Positions 50,129 through 57,845 of a stretch of 57,845 bases of DNA are shown piece after piece. The notes under the pieces are model-generated. The model did not search any database, was not told the origin of the DNA, and saw nothing but the letters and a program-made list of their open reading frames with translations. The position numbers were made by a program, and so were the translations under genes. The first letter of the stretch is position 1; every line of letters begins with the position of its first letter. Origin of the DNA: Firmicutes bacterium CAG:24053_14 (GTDB lineage: Bacteria > Bacillota > Clostridia > Oscillospirales > Oscillospiraceae); assembly GCA_001916715.1 (NCBI GenBank), contig MNSZ01000053.1, forward strand, positions 6,443 to 64,287. The letters are read 5' to 3'.

Positions 50129-52549
50129 ATGAAATACGATTTCACAGCAATTGAAAAGAAGTGGCAGGCGATCTGGGAAGAGACCAAGCCCTATGCGGCA
50201 GTTACCGGTGATACTACCCGTCCCAAGTTCTACGGACTGATCGAGTTCCCGTACCCTTCGGGTCAGGGGCTTCATGTCGGCCACCCCAGACCGTTCACCG
50301 CTCTTGATATAGTCACCCGTAAAAAGCGCATGGAGGGCTACAATGTTCTGTTCCCGATAGGCTTTGACGCTTTCGGCCTGCCGACGGAAAACTATGCTAT
50401 CAAAAACCATATCCATCCGGCAATAGTCACCAAAAACAATATCGCAAACTTCACCAGCCAGCTGAAAATGCTCGGCTACGGCTTTGACTGGGATCGCTGC
50501 GTCGATACCACCGACCCCAAGTACTATAAGTGGACGCAGTGGATATTCCTCCAGATGTATAAGCACGGCCTTGCATACAAGGCGACCATGCCCGTCAACT
50601 GGTGCACCTCCTGCAAGTGCGTCCTTGCTAACGAAGAGGTCGTTGACGGCGTCTGCGAGCGCTGCGGCAGTGAAGTTGTCCGCAAGGAAAAAAGCCAGTG
50701 GATGCTGCGAATAACCAAATATGCCCAGCGCCTTATCGACGATCTGGATGATGTCGATTACATCGAGCGCGTAAAGATCCAGCAGCGCAACTGGATCGGC
50801 CGCTCCACCGGCGCGGAGGTCACATTCAAGACCAATATCGGCGGCGAGGTCACCGTATACACCACCCGAGCCGATACCCTGTTCGGCACCACTTACATGG
50901 TCATTTCCCCCGAGCATCCGATGCTTGACGAGTGGAAGGACAAGATCAAAAACTGGGACGAGGTCGAGGCTTATCAGAAGGAAGCCGCGAGAAAGTCCGA
51001 CTTTGAGCGCGGCGAGCTGAATAAGGACAAAACCGGCGTCCGCCTTGACGGCATTGAGGTCGAAAACCCCGTTACTCATAAGATGTTGCCCATGTTTGTC
51101 TCCGACTATGTCCTCATGGGTTACGGAACCGGCATCGTCATGGGCGTTCCCGGCCACGACCAGCGCGACTGGGAGTTTGCTACTAAATTTGGCCTGCCCA
51201 TCGTCGAGGTCGTTGCCGGCGGCGATATCACAAAGGAGGCGTTCGTCGCAAAGGATGACAGCGCCGTCATGGTAAACTCCGGCTTCCTCAACGGAATGAC
51301 CGTCAAGGAAGCTATCCCTGCAATGAAAAAATACGTTGTCGAGCAGGGAATAGGCAAGGAGAAGGTCAACTACAAGCTGCGCGACTGGGTGTTCTCCCGT
51401 CAGCGCTACTGGGGCGAGCCTATCCCCCTCGTCAATTGCGAAAAATGCGGCTGGGTGCCGCTGCCCGAGGATCAGCTGCCTCTGGTGCTGCCTCAGGTTG
51501 ACAGCTATGAGCCTACCGATGACGGCGAAAGCCCCCTGAGCAAGATGACCGATTGGGTCAACACCACCTGCCCCTGCTGCGGCGGACCGGCAAAGCGCGA
51601 GACCGATACGATGCCCCAGTGGGCCGGCTCAAGCTGGTACTTCCTGCGCTATATGGATCCGCACAATGATACGGAGCTTGCAAGCAAGGAAGCGCTCGAA
51701 TACTGGTCGCCCGTTGACTGGTATAACGGCGGCATGGAACATACTACGCTTCACCTGCTGTACTCCCGTTTCTGGCACAAGTTCCTGTACGATATCGGCG
51801 TTGTTCCCACCAAGGAGCCTTACGCCAAGCGCACGAGCCACGGAATGATCCTCGGCGAGGGCGGCGAGAAGATGTCGAAGTCTCGCGGCAACGTCGTAAA
51901 CCCCAACGATATCGTTGCGCAGTACGGCGCAGATACAATGCGTCTGCACATCATGTTCATCGGTGACTTTGAAAAGGCCGTTTCGTGGTCGAACGAGGCC
52001 GTCAAAGGCTCGAAGCGCTTCCTCGACCGCTGCTTTAACCTGCAGGACATGGCCACCGACGATGATAACATATCCGCAAAGAATGAATCCATCGTCCATA
52101 AGACCATCAAAAAGGTCACTCAGGATATCGACGAGCTGAAGATGAACACGGCTATCGCAGCAATGATGACCATGGTCAATGAGTTTTATGCAAACGGCTG
52201 CTCCAAGGGCGATGTACGCGCTCTGTGCCTGCTGCTTAGCCCCTTTGCACCCCACATGGTAGAGGAAATGTGGGAGAACATGGGCTTTGCCGCAAAAGAG
52301 GGCAAGATGGCCATGCAGATGCCGTGGCCTGAGTATGACGAGGCAAAGACCGTCGATGCCACTCGCGAGATGGCAGTTCAGGTAAACGGCAAGCTCAAAT
52401 CCACCATCACCGTTCCGTCCGACTCCGAGGACAGCGTCGTTATCGACGCCGCCTGCGCCGACGAGAAGGTAAAGCGCCTGATGGAGGGCAAACAACTCGT
52501 TAAGACTATCGTCGTAAAGAATAAACTTATCAATCTTATCATAAAGTAA
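50129..52549 (+). CDS. leuS: Leucyl-tRNA synthetase
   Basis: An 806-residue class I aminoacyl-tRNA synthetase that charges tRNA-Leu. The HIGH motif appears as HVGH (49-52) within PYPSGQGLHVGHPR. The CP1 editing domain is in the middle (about 220-410) and the KMSKS motif is at 581-585. The C-terminal anticodon-binding and tail domains are complete. The ribosome binding site AAGGGAG lies upstream. Only 47 bases separate it from rsfS, and I see no T-box leader. Confidence 0.97.
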   Translation: MKYDFTAIEKKWQAIWEETKPYAAVTGDTTRPKFYGLIEFPYPSGQGLHVGHPRPFTALDIVTRKKRMEGYNVLFPIGFDAFGLPTENYAIKNHIHPAIVTKNNIANFTSQLKMLGYGFDWDRCVDTTDPKYYKWTQWIFLQMYKHGLAYKATMPVNWCTSCKCVLANEEVVDGVCERCGSEVVRKEKSQWMLRITKYAQRLIDDLDDVDYIERVKIQQRNWIGRSTGAEVTFKTNIGGEVTVYTTRADTLFGTTYMVISPEHPMLDEWKDKIKNWDEVEAYQKEAARKSDFERGELNKDKTGVRLDGIEVENPVTHKMLPMFVSDYVLMGYGTGIVMGVPGHDQRDWEFATKFGLPIVEVVAGGDITKEAFVAKDDSAVMVNSGFLNGMTVKEAIPAMKKYVVEQGIGKEKVNYKLRDWVFSRQRYWGEPIPLVNCEKCGWVPLPEDQLPLVLPQVDSYEPTDDGESPLSKMTDWVNTTCPCCGGPAKRETDTMPQWAGSSWYFLRYMDPHNDTELASKEALEYWSPVDWYNGGMEHTTLHLLYSRFWHKFLYDIGVVPTKEPYAKRTSHGMILGEGGEKMSKSRGNVVNPNDIVAQYGADTMRLHIMFIGDFEKAVSWSNEAVKGSKRFLDRCFNLQDMATDDDNISAKNESIVHKTIKKVTQDIDELKMNTAIAAMMTMVNEFYANGCSKGDVRALCLLLSPFAPHMVEEMWENMGFAAKEGKMAMQMPWPEYDEAKTVDATREMAVQVNGKLKSTITVPSDSEDSVVIDAACADEKVKRLMEGKQLVKTIVVKNKLINLIIK

Positions 52550-52552
52550 AGG

Positions 52553-52581
52553 TTGACATTATGCCCCAAAGTGAGTATAAT
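52553..52581 (+). promoter_or_regulatory. Consensus promoter of rpsU
   Basis: A perfect TTGACA (52553-52558), a 17-base spacer and a perfect TATAAT (52576-52581), starting 4 bases after the leuS stop. The leader is about 60 bases. Confidence 0.85.
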
Positions 52582-52648
52582 ATCATTCGTTAAGCCAAGA
52601 ATTTGGCCCTTAAAGCGTCGAAAGGCGTTAATGGAGGGAGTGAAATAA

Positions 52649-52834
52649 ATGTCTGAAGTCTATGTCAAGGAGAACGAATCTCTGGACAATGCTCTTAAAA
52701 GATTTAAGCGCAGCTGTGCCAAGGCCGGTGTACTGGCTGATCTGAGAAAGAAGGAGCACTACCAGAGCCCCAGCGTCAAGCGCCGCAAGAAGAGCGAAGC
52801 AGCACGCAAGAACAAGAATAAGCGTTATTATTAA
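52649..52834 (+). CDS. rpsU: 30S ribosomal protein S21
   Basis: A 61-residue basic ribosomal protein of the small subunit. It shows VKENESLDNALKRFKR near the start, an EHYQSPSVKRRKK middle and a very basic C-terminus ending KNKNKRYY. A strong GGAGGGAG ribosome binding site and a full-consensus promoter fit high expression. It stands as a single-gene unit closed by a terminator. Confidence 0.97.
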   Translation: MSEVYVKENESLDNALKRFKRSCAKAGVLADLRKKEHYQSPSVKRRKKSEAARKNKNKRYY

Positions 52835-52844
52835 TTACGCAATG

Positions 52845-52877
52845 AAAATTCCGCATCGAAGGATGCGGAATTTTTTT
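52845..52877 (+). terminator. Terminator of rpsU
   Basis: A 13-bp stem, AAAATTCCGCATC (52845-52857) with GATGCGGAATTTT (52862-52874), has a GAAG loop and a T7 tail. Confidence 0.9.
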
Positions 52878-52986
52878 GCGCAAAAACAAGGGTCAACAGA
52901 CCGTTTGACGGTTTGGCGTATGATATTTTACAACGATTTAATGCGCACTTTACTCAAACGCGGTGGCATGTGCTTGAAGATTAGCA

Positions 52987-52992
52987 TATAAT
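52987..52992 (+). promoter_or_regulatory. Putative -10 of the small membrane protein gene
   Basis: A perfect TATAAT lies 50 bases before the start codon; the -35 at 17 bases (TGGCAT) is weak. The short palindrome ACCGT-TTG-ACGGT (52911-52923) lies about 65 bases upstream and could be an operator, but this is speculative. Confidence 0.35.
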
Positions 52993-53041
52993 ACTATGAA
53001 AAAGTCAGCAAGTGAAAGCAAAAGCCAAACGGTGATGGAAG

Positions 53042-53299
53042 ATGAAAAAGCTGAAATTCTGGGATTGGGTATCATCTATCATATTTTTGCTTGGCGCGGT
53101 TTTCGTCAATGTTGGAATAATAAACAATGACAGCTTTGGAGCTGGTTTGAGCATATGTGGTGTTATATTCATTATTGCGGCGCTTGCGGTTGTGCTTATA
53201 AAGATTAGATGCCCGTTTTGCAGGCATTTTCTCGGCGTTCTGTGCAGCAGCAAAAAGATGTTTTGTCCGTACTGCGGCTGCAAAATCGACGATGAATAA
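53042..53299 (+). CDS. Small membrane protein with C-terminal zinc ribbon
   Basis: An 85-residue protein I do not recognise. It has two hydrophobic helices (about 8-27 and 33-54), then a cytoplasmic-type tail with paired cysteines CPFC and CPYCGC (about 58-81) that should bind one zinc ion. The start at 53042 has a GGAAG site very near it; the upstream ATG at 52996 is in another frame and has none. It stands alone between rpsU and a terminator. Similar short TM-plus-zinc-ribbon proteins occur widely in Clostridia without known function. Confidence 0.7.
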   Translation: MKKLKFWDWVSSIIFLLGAVFVNVGIINNDSFGAGLSICGVIFIIAALAVVLIKIRCPFCRHFLGVLCSSKKMFCPYCGCKIDDE

Positions 53300-53316
53300 A
53301 ACGAATACAATATTAA

Positions 53317-53355
53317 ACCCACCTTGTGCCGACAGGCACAGGGTGGGTGATTTTT
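53317..53355. terminator. Terminator between the zinc-ribbon gene and mtnN
   Basis: A 14-bp stem (53317-53330 with 53335-53348, one G-U pair) has a GACA loop, followed by GATTTTT. It serves the plus-strand gene and may also stop the convergent operon. Confidence 0.8.
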
Positions 53356-53358
53356 CGT

Positions 53359-54015
53359 TTACATTTCGCTGAGCACGGCGCACACGCCGTCAAAGGCCTT
53401 CTGCGCGGCAAAGGCCACGTTTTTTTCAAAGCTGCCGAGTCCGGCTTCGTCCTCGGTGTCGGATATCGCGCGCACGCAGTTAAACGAAACTCCCATGGCA
53501 TGGCAGACGTGTGCAGCGGCCGCCGTCTCCATATCGCAGCAAATGGGGTCAAATCGCTCGATTATGCTCTCGCGTCCGTCCTGCTCGATGAAAACGTCGC
53601 CCGTCACCGTCCTGCCGCAGAGCATTCCCTCGGTAGCACCGATATCAACAACATCTTTTTTGCACATAAAGTCGGGGTCGATGCCGCTTGGATGGTAATC
53701 CGTGATAATCTGAGTCGAAAGATCGTGATAGATGCAGTCTGTTATCATAACGCACTGCCCGATGTGAACGCCGCGCCTTATCGCCCCTGCAACGCCGGAC
53801 ATTATTATCCTGTCCGCGCCGCAGTCGCGTATAAGCGTCATTGCGCCGAGGGCTGCGTTTACCTTGCCGATGCCGCAGAATACGGCGGATATTTCGTGGC
53901 CGCAGAGTACGCCGTCCGTGCGCTGCATGCCGTGAATAAACGTGCTCTCGCCGCCGAGAGCTGCTTTGTACGGCTCAAACTCGGGCGCACATGCGCAAAG
54001 AATGCCTATCTTCAT
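53359..54015 (-). CDS. mtnN: 5'-methylthioadenosine/S-adenosylhomocysteine nucleosidase
   Basis: A 218-residue nucleosidase that splits MTA and SAH into adenine and a ribose thioether, recycling SAM by-products. It shows the N-terminal KIGILCACAPEFEP, the SGVAGAI phosphate-like loop, CDMETAA with the substrate-binding Glu, and ISDTEDEA with the catalytic Asp. The family sequence is somewhat divergent. The start at 54015 overlaps the stop of the preceding gene (TGATG). It is the last gene of a three-gene operon. Confidence 0.85.
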   Translation of the reverse strand: MKIGILCACAPEFEPYKAALGGESTFIHGMQRTDGVLCGHEISAVFCGIGKVNAALGAMTLIRDCGADRIIMSGVAGAIRRGVHIGQCVMITDCIYHDLSTQIITDYHPSGIDPDFMCKKDVVDIGATEGMLCGRTVTGDVFIEQDGRESIIERFDPICCDMETAAAAHVCHAMGVSFNCVRAISDTEDEAGLGSFEKNVAFAAQKAFDGVCAVLSEM

Positions 54016-54569
54016 CACTCGACCTCCCACGGAAGCTCAACAACGGCATATTCGTGCCCGACCTCGGGCAGAAACTTTTCGATCATGTCGGCCGTCTTGA
54101 TCTTAAGCGTCGATGTGTTTATGCAGGGATGGCAGCCGATAAATTCGTCTTTAAGCAGATCGGAGTCGATCACGAGATGCACCTTACCGATATCGTTCAT
54201 AAGGCCGAGGACGCTTACGGAGCCCGGCGTTATATCCAGAAGCTCCTGCATGTGTTCGGGCGAGGCAAACGACAGGCGCGCAGTGCCGATCTGCTTTGAA
54301 AGAATCTTCGTTTTAAACGGCTTGTCTCCCGGCATGAGCAGGAGATAAAACTCCGTCTGCTGGCGGTTAGTCAGAAAAAGATTCTTGCATATCTCGGCAC
54401 CCAGCGTTTGCTCGATCTCGTGGCAGGCCTCGATAGTATCGGCATGCTCGTGATCGACGCGGCTGTACGCTATGCCAAGCCTGTCGAGTATATCGTAGCA
54501 TCGCTGCTCCTTGGGGAGCCTGTCGGTGCAGCTTTCGGTTCTGCCTTCGTATAGAATAGATGTTTCCAT
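54015..54569 (-). CDS. YbaK/ProX-type aminoacyl-tRNA deacylase
   Basis: A 184-residue editing protein of the YbaK/PrdX family, which hydrolyses mischarged tRNAs such as Ala-tRNA(Pro). It shows CKNLFLTNRQQTEFYLLLMPG with the conserved catalytic-type Lys, then RLSFASPEHMQELLDITPGSVSVLGL. The precise tRNA is not clear from sequence. It overlaps mtnN and lies 5 bases after the CoA-transferase gene. Confidence 0.87.
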   Translation of the reverse strand: METSILYEGRTESCTDRLPKEQRCYDILDRLGIAYSRVDHEHADTIEACHEIEQTLGAEICKNLFLTNRQQTEFYLLLMPGDKPFKTKILSKQIGTARLSFASPEHMQELLDITPGSVSVLGLMNDIGKVHLVIDSDLLKDEFIGCHPCINTSTLKIKTADMIEKFLPEVGHEYAVVELPWEVE

Positions 54570-54574
54570 TTGCC

Positions 54575-55909
54575 TTACCTCTTGTTTGACGGCAGCCAGA
54601 TTCGGTTAGCCTCGGCCGCCTTTATAAGCTCATCGCGGAAATTGGGGTGAGCAATGCTTATCATTGCGTCTGCGCGCTCCCATGTGGTCAGCCCGGCGAG
54701 ATTAACGACGCCGTATTCCGTTGCAATGTAAAACGCAAGCGAGCGCGGAGTGGTGATTATATCGCCCGAAAACGTCGGAACTATCCGGCTGTGCATAACG
54801 CCGTTTTTGTCGGTGTGGGTGCTGCTCATGCATATAAACGCCTTGCCGCCGCACGCCATCTGCGCGCCGCACACAAAGTCGAGCTGGCCGCCCGTTCCGC
54901 TTATCTGCCTCGTGCCGGAGCTTTCCGAACTTATCTGCCCGTAGAGATCGGCTCCGATGCAGGCGTTTATCGACACCATGTCGTCGTTCTGCGATATGAC
55001 ATAGGGATCGTTTACATACGAAAGGGGATAGCCGACATAGCCCGGATTATCGTTGAGCCACTCATTAAATTCGTGGCTTCCGATCGCAAGGCCGAGTACG
55101 CCCTTGCCCGGATGCAGCGTTTTCTTTGCATTCGTGAGCTTTCCGGCCTTGAACATGGCAAGATACCCATCCGAGCACAGCTCCGTGTGCATACCAAGAT
55201 CCTTGAGATCACTGTCGGCAATAAGCTCACCGAGGGCGTTCGGCATACCGCCGATGCCAAGCTGCACGCACGCTCCGTCCTTAATGTACGGCAGCAGCAG
55301 ATTTGCGATCTTAACGTCCGTTTCCGTCGGCGCGGGATTCGGCATCTCAAACAGCGGAGGATCGCCGGTCTCAACGATGTAGTCAACCTCGGATATGTGT
55401 ATCCTCGTTTCCTCGCTGCCTTTTATGCGCGGTATGTTGCGGTTGACTTCAACAATGACGATCTTGGAATTATCCGCTATGCATTTTGACATGCCGAGCG
55501 AGGGACCAAAGTAGAAATACCCATCGTCATCCATCCCGGAGACCGTGACCATACAGACGTCGGAGGTGAGAAAATTTTTGTAATACCAGGCGAGATTCCT
55601 GAACACCATCGGTTCAAAAAAAGCTCTGCCTTTGTCGCACATTTTACGCTCGTAGCCCGAACAGTGCCAGGTGTTATAAACAAAATGCTCCATTTCGGGA
55701 TCGCACTCAATGACCTGAATTGGCCCGAAGATAAGATCCCCACGTATTTTCACACCCTTAAGCTCGTCGCGTCTCTTCGATAATGCAAGATCGCAGGCGG
55801 CAGGAAAGCCGAGGTTTGACGTATATTCGACCCAGTCGCCGCTCTTGACGCACTTGACAGCCGTTTCGGCGCTTGTGAGCTTTGCGTTGTATTCACTTAA
55901 AAAGCCCAT
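54575..55909 (-). CDS. Acetyl-CoA hydrolase/transferase family CoA-transferase (butyryl-CoA:acetate or 4-hydroxybutyrate type)
   Basis: A 444-residue enzyme that moves CoA between acyl groups, such as butyryl-CoA and acetate, the last step of butyrate formation in many gut Clostridia. It shows GIGGMPNALGELI (219-230), HTELCSDG with the likely catalytic Glu243, and the C-terminal SGTRQISGTGGQLDFV. The start at 55909 has GGGAGG 7 bases upstream; an earlier in-frame ATG is rejected. It leads an operon with the tRNA deacylase and mtnN. Butyrate versus 4-hydroxybutyrate specificity is not settled by sequence alone. Confidence 0.88.
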   Translation of the reverse strand: MGFLSEYNAKLTSAETAVKCVKSGDWVEYTSNLGFPAACDLALSKRRDELKGVKIRGDLIFGPIQVIECDPEMEHFVYNTWHCSGYERKMCDKGRAFFEPMVFRNLAWYYKNFLTSDVCMVTVSGMDDDGYFYFGPSLGMSKCIADNSKIVIVEVNRNIPRIKGSEETRIHISEVDYIVETGDPPLFEMPNPAPTETDVKIANLLLPYIKDGACVQLGIGGMPNALGELIADSDLKDLGMHTELCSDGYLAMFKAGKLTNAKKTLHPGKGVLGLAIGSHEFNEWLNDNPGYVGYPLSYVNDPYVISQNDDMVSINACIGADLYGQISSESSGTRQISGTGGQLDFVCGAQMACGGKAFICMSSTHTDKNGVMHSRIVPTFSGDIITTPRSLAFYIATEYGVVNLAGLTTWERADAMISIAHPNFRDELIKAAEANRIWLPSNKR

Positions 55910-55936
55910 GACAGACCTCCCGAATTTAATGCCCTT

Positions 55937-55965
55937 ATTATCGCATATTTTATCAATATGCGCAA
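55937..55965 (-). promoter_or_regulatory. Promoter of the CoA-transferase operon
   Basis: Minus strand: TTGCGC (55965-55960), a 17-base spacer and GATAAT (55942-55937). Confidence 0.45.
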
Positions 55966-55966
55966 C

Positions 55967-55995
55967 TTGTAAAAACGACTGTATGGGTATATAAT
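55967..55995 (+). promoter_or_regulatory. Promoter of the OGG1-type glycosylase gene
   Basis: TTGTAA (55967-55972), a 17-base spacer and TATAAT (55990-55995), back to back with the divergent CoA-transferase promoter. Confidence 0.6.
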
Positions 55996-56027
55996 TTATT
56001 ATCATTTTTCAATTTTCGAGGGATAAT

Positions 56028-56831
56028 ATGAAGCTTTGCAGCACACAGGAGCTCGATATTATAAAAACATTTGAATGCGGTCAGTGCTTCCGCTGGAACT
56101 GCGGCGATGACGGAGTTTACAGGGGCGTTGTTGCCGGATACTATGCCGAAGCTTCGGTAAAGGACGGAGAGGTTTACATAACTTCTGACGCACCGGAGGA
56201 TATATGGCAGCAGTATTTTGATCTCGGTACCGATTACGCTGAGATAAGCCGTGCTTTCACCGGAGAATACCTCTCAAAATGCGTGGAGTACGGCCGCGGC
56301 ATACGCATTTTGCGGCAGGACAGCTGGGAGGCGCTGTGCTCGTTCATTATATCGCAGTGCAATAATATAAGCCGCATCAAGGGCATCGTAGAGCGCCTCT
56401 GCGAAAATTTCGGCGACCCGATATGCGTTGGCGATAAGGTGTATTACACGTTCCCGAGCGCCGAGCGGCTTGCGGTGCTCGAGCCGGAGAAGCTTGCCTG
56501 CATCCGCTCCGGATACAGAGCCGAGTACATAATCTGTGCCGCGCGAGCGGTCGTTGGCGGAGAAATTGACCTTGAAGCTCTGAAAAAATGCGATTATAAG
56601 CAGGCGATAAAGGCTCTGCGATCGATACGCGGAGTAGGTGAAAAGGTCGCAAACTGCGTCGTGCTGTTCGGACTGTGGCACATGGAGGCGTTCCCGATAG
56701 ATGTGTGGATGAAGCGTGCCCTGAAAGAGAACTTTCCGCCGGATTTCGAGCCGGAAACGCTCGGGGAGTATGCAGGGCTTGCCCAGCAGTATATTTTTTA
56801 TTACGCAAGAAGCATGGGGAGAAAAAAATGA
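56028..56831 (+). CDS. 8-oxoguanine DNA glycosylase, OGG1 type
   Basis: A 267-residue base-excision repair enzyme of the helix-hairpin-helix/GPD superfamily that removes 8-oxoguanine and nicks DNA. It shows CGQCFRW (17-23), SFIISQCNNISRI (105-117), and the hairpin RGVGEKVANC with the catalytic Lys206 and Asp225 in PIDVW. It is smaller than eukaryotic OGG1 but typical of clostridial forms. It overlaps the next gene by 4 bases. Confidence 0.92.
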   Translation: MKLCSTQELDIIKTFECGQCFRWNCGDDGVYRGVVAGYYAEASVKDGEVYITSDAPEDIWQQYFDLGTDYAEISRAFTGEYLSKCVEYGRGIRILRQDSWEALCSFIISQCNNISRIKGIVERLCENFGDPICVGDKVYYTFPSAERLAVLEPEKLACIRSGYRAEYIICAARAVVGGEIDLEALKKCDYKQAIKALRSIRGVGEKVANCVVLFGLWHMEAFPIDVWMKRALKENFPPDFEPETLGEYAGLAQQYIFYYARSMGRKK

Positions 56832-57643
56832 AATATAAACTTCTTGCCGCCGACATGGATGCGACGGCGTTAAACTCGAAAAAGGAACTGACTCCGGCGA
56901 ATGTGAGCGCCATGGAGAAGGCCATCGCGCAGGGTAAGACCGTTGTTTTCTCAACAGGGCGGAGTATAAGTCTTGTAAAGCCGTACATAGATATGGTGCG
57001 TGGCATGCGCTATGCCGTAACAGGCTCGGGCGCGGCGGTTATCGATACGCAAACGGGTAAAAAGTTTTTGTATGAAACGATAGACCCGGAAACCGTCAAA
57101 TACATTGCCGCGCGTGCAGCTGGCTATGTTATGCCGATATTTTTTATAGACGATAAGACCTACAGCAGCGCATGGTGCGTAGATAACTGCGTCGATTTTG
57201 GGCTGAGCGCTTATGAGCCTGTCTACCGCAAGGGAATGAATATGGTTGATGATGCGTTTGCCATGTTTATGGCAGATCCCAAGCCTGTTGAAAAACTCAA
57301 TTTGTTCTTCGCCGCCGACGGTGAGGCCGACGCTGTTTATGAGCAGATAAAAACTCTGCCCGTGAGCATAACCAGCCACACCGCACGCTCGCTTGAGATA
57401 AACGCAAGCGGCGTGAGCAAGGCAAGGGGGCTGCGTGCATTGTGCGGCGCACTTGACATAGATATGTCCGAGTGCATAGCGATAGGCGATGCGCAAAATG
57501 ATGAGGAAATGCTCAAAGCGGTCGGCTTTAAGGCCGCGATGGCAAACGGAAGCGTCAGGGTCAAGGCTATTGCCGACGTTATCGCGCCCGATTGCGACAG
57601 CGACGGCGTGGCGGCCATAATTGAACAATATTTTCTTGATTAG
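56828..57643 (+). CDS. Cof-type HAD-superfamily phosphatase
   Basis: A 271-residue member of the Cof/HAD-IIB phosphatases, which act on sugar phosphates, nucleotides or cofactors. The catalytic motif is ADMDATAL (the usual DLDGTLL, with Gly replaced by Ala), then FSTGRS, a cap domain (about 85-190), KARGLRALC and GDAQNDEEML. The DxD nucleophile pair is kept. The start at 56828 overlaps the end of the glycosylase gene (ATGA). The substrate is unknown. Confidence 0.9.
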   Translation: MKYKLLAADMDATALNSKKELTPANVSAMEKAIAQGKTVVFSTGRSISLVKPYIDMVRGMRYAVTGSGAAVIDTQTGKKFLYETIDPETVKYIAARAAGYVMPIFFIDDKTYSSAWCVDNCVDFGLSAYEPVYRKGMNMVDDAFAMFMADPKPVEKLNLFFAADGEADAVYEQIKTLPVSITSHTARSLEINASGVSKARGLRALCGALDIDMSECIAIGDAQNDEEMLKAVGFKAAMANGSVRVKAIADVIAPDCDSDGVAAIIEQYFLD

Positions 57644-57664
57644 ATAGAATAATTATTGTATAAT
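57636..57664 (+). promoter_or_regulatory. Promoter of the sirtuin gene
   Basis: TTGATT (57636-57641), a 17-base spacer and TATAAT (57659-57664), 22 bases before the start codon; AGGAG lies between. Confidence 0.6.
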
Positions 57665-57686
57665 AAACCGATTAGGAGTGAGCGTT

Positions 57687-57845
57687 ATGGACGATAAAAT
57701 AATGCAGCTTAAAAAATGGATAGACGAGAGCGATAATGTCGTGTTTTTCGGCGGCGCAGGCGTATCTACGGAAAGTGGAATACCCGATTTTCGCAGCGTT
57801 GACGGCCTGTATAACCAAAAATGGAAGTATCCGCCCGAAACGATA
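57687..57845 (+). CDS. NAD-dependent protein deacylase (Sir2 family), partial
   Basis: The first 53 codons of a sirtuin that removes acyl groups from lysine using NAD+. The NAD-binding signature GAGVSTESGIPDFRS is present near residues 25-39. The gene runs off the right edge of the window, so the catalytic His and zinc-binding cysteines are not seen. The start has TTAGGAG about 8 bases upstream. Confidence 0.92.
   Translation, partial: MDDKIMQLKKWIDESDNVVFFGGAGVSTESGIPDFRSVDGLYNQKWKYPPETI

Noticed and set aside
52996..53130. Small open frame overlapping the zinc-ribbon gene
   Set aside because: It has no ribosome binding site, overlaps a better-supported gene in another frame and shows no recognisable features.
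1..57845. CRISPR arrays, rRNA or tRNA genes
   Set aside because: I saw no regularly spaced repeats, no rRNA signatures and no convincing cloverleaf sequence in the intergenic regions.

Overview
This window looks like a chromosome segment of an anaerobic, spore-forming member of the Clostridia (Bacillota), probably an Oscillospirales/Ruminococcaceae-type gut bacterium. The evidence is the PolC-type replicative polymerase, SpoIIGA/SigE and SpoVB sporulation genes, an SLH surface protein, an NfnAB-type flavin/iron-sulfur pair, a butyryl-CoA:acetate-type CoA-transferase, strong Gram-positive ribosome binding sites and frequent ATA codons. The taxonomic placement is inference. I saw no rRNA, tRNA or CRISPR array.

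Region 1 (1-~2535) is the end of a mobile element: a small accessory protein, a large serine recombinase with its own promoter, hairpins on both sides, and a DUF3848-like gene cut off after about 46 codons where chromosomal sequence seems to begin. Region 2 (2.6-13.4 kb) is a mosaic of short transcription units separated by hairpin terminators: an MFS transporter, an alanine-type symporter, an EcsC-like protein, a FadR-type regulator, nfnAB, a broken aldose epimerase, and a cca-udg-GNAT operon. Region 3 (13.4-21.0 kb) holds murC, a divergent metallo-beta-lactamase-fold protein, spoVB, hup, a RqcP-like S4 protein, a frameshifted SLH protein and the spoIIGA-sigE pair.

Region 4 (21.0-52.8 kb) is a nearly continuous plus-strand block of core genes: pyrH-frr-uppS-dxr-rseP-ispG-polC; two tandem phosphodiester-glycosidase paralogs (the first broken); trmH-dprA-topA-trmFO-plsX-rnc-radical SAM-smc-ftsY-rdgB-yhbY-nadD/yqeK-LCP-rsfS-leuS; then rpsU. 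Many neighbours overlap by 1-8 bases, suggesting translational coupling. The block joins isoprenoid and undecaprenyl lipid synthesis, replication, chromosome segregation, RNA modification and ribosome assembly. Two expected genes are missing from their usual places: cdsA between uppS and dxr, and acpP between plsX and rnc.

Region 5 (52.9-57.8 kb) has a small membrane zinc-ribbon protein, a minus-strand operon (CoA-transferase, tRNA deacylase, MTA/SAH nucleosidase), and plus-strand genes for an OGG1-type glycosylase, a Cof-type phosphatase and the start of a sirtuin.

I did not find a clearly new multi-gene system. The best leads are a possible AUA start codon shared by the two phosphodiester-glycosidase paralogs, an SMC protein with both coiled-coil arms about a quarter shorter than usual, a Spo0A-like promoter layout at spoIIGA with almost no leader, a PolC with a shortened N-terminal region, and three disrupted genes that all concern the cell surface or sugars.
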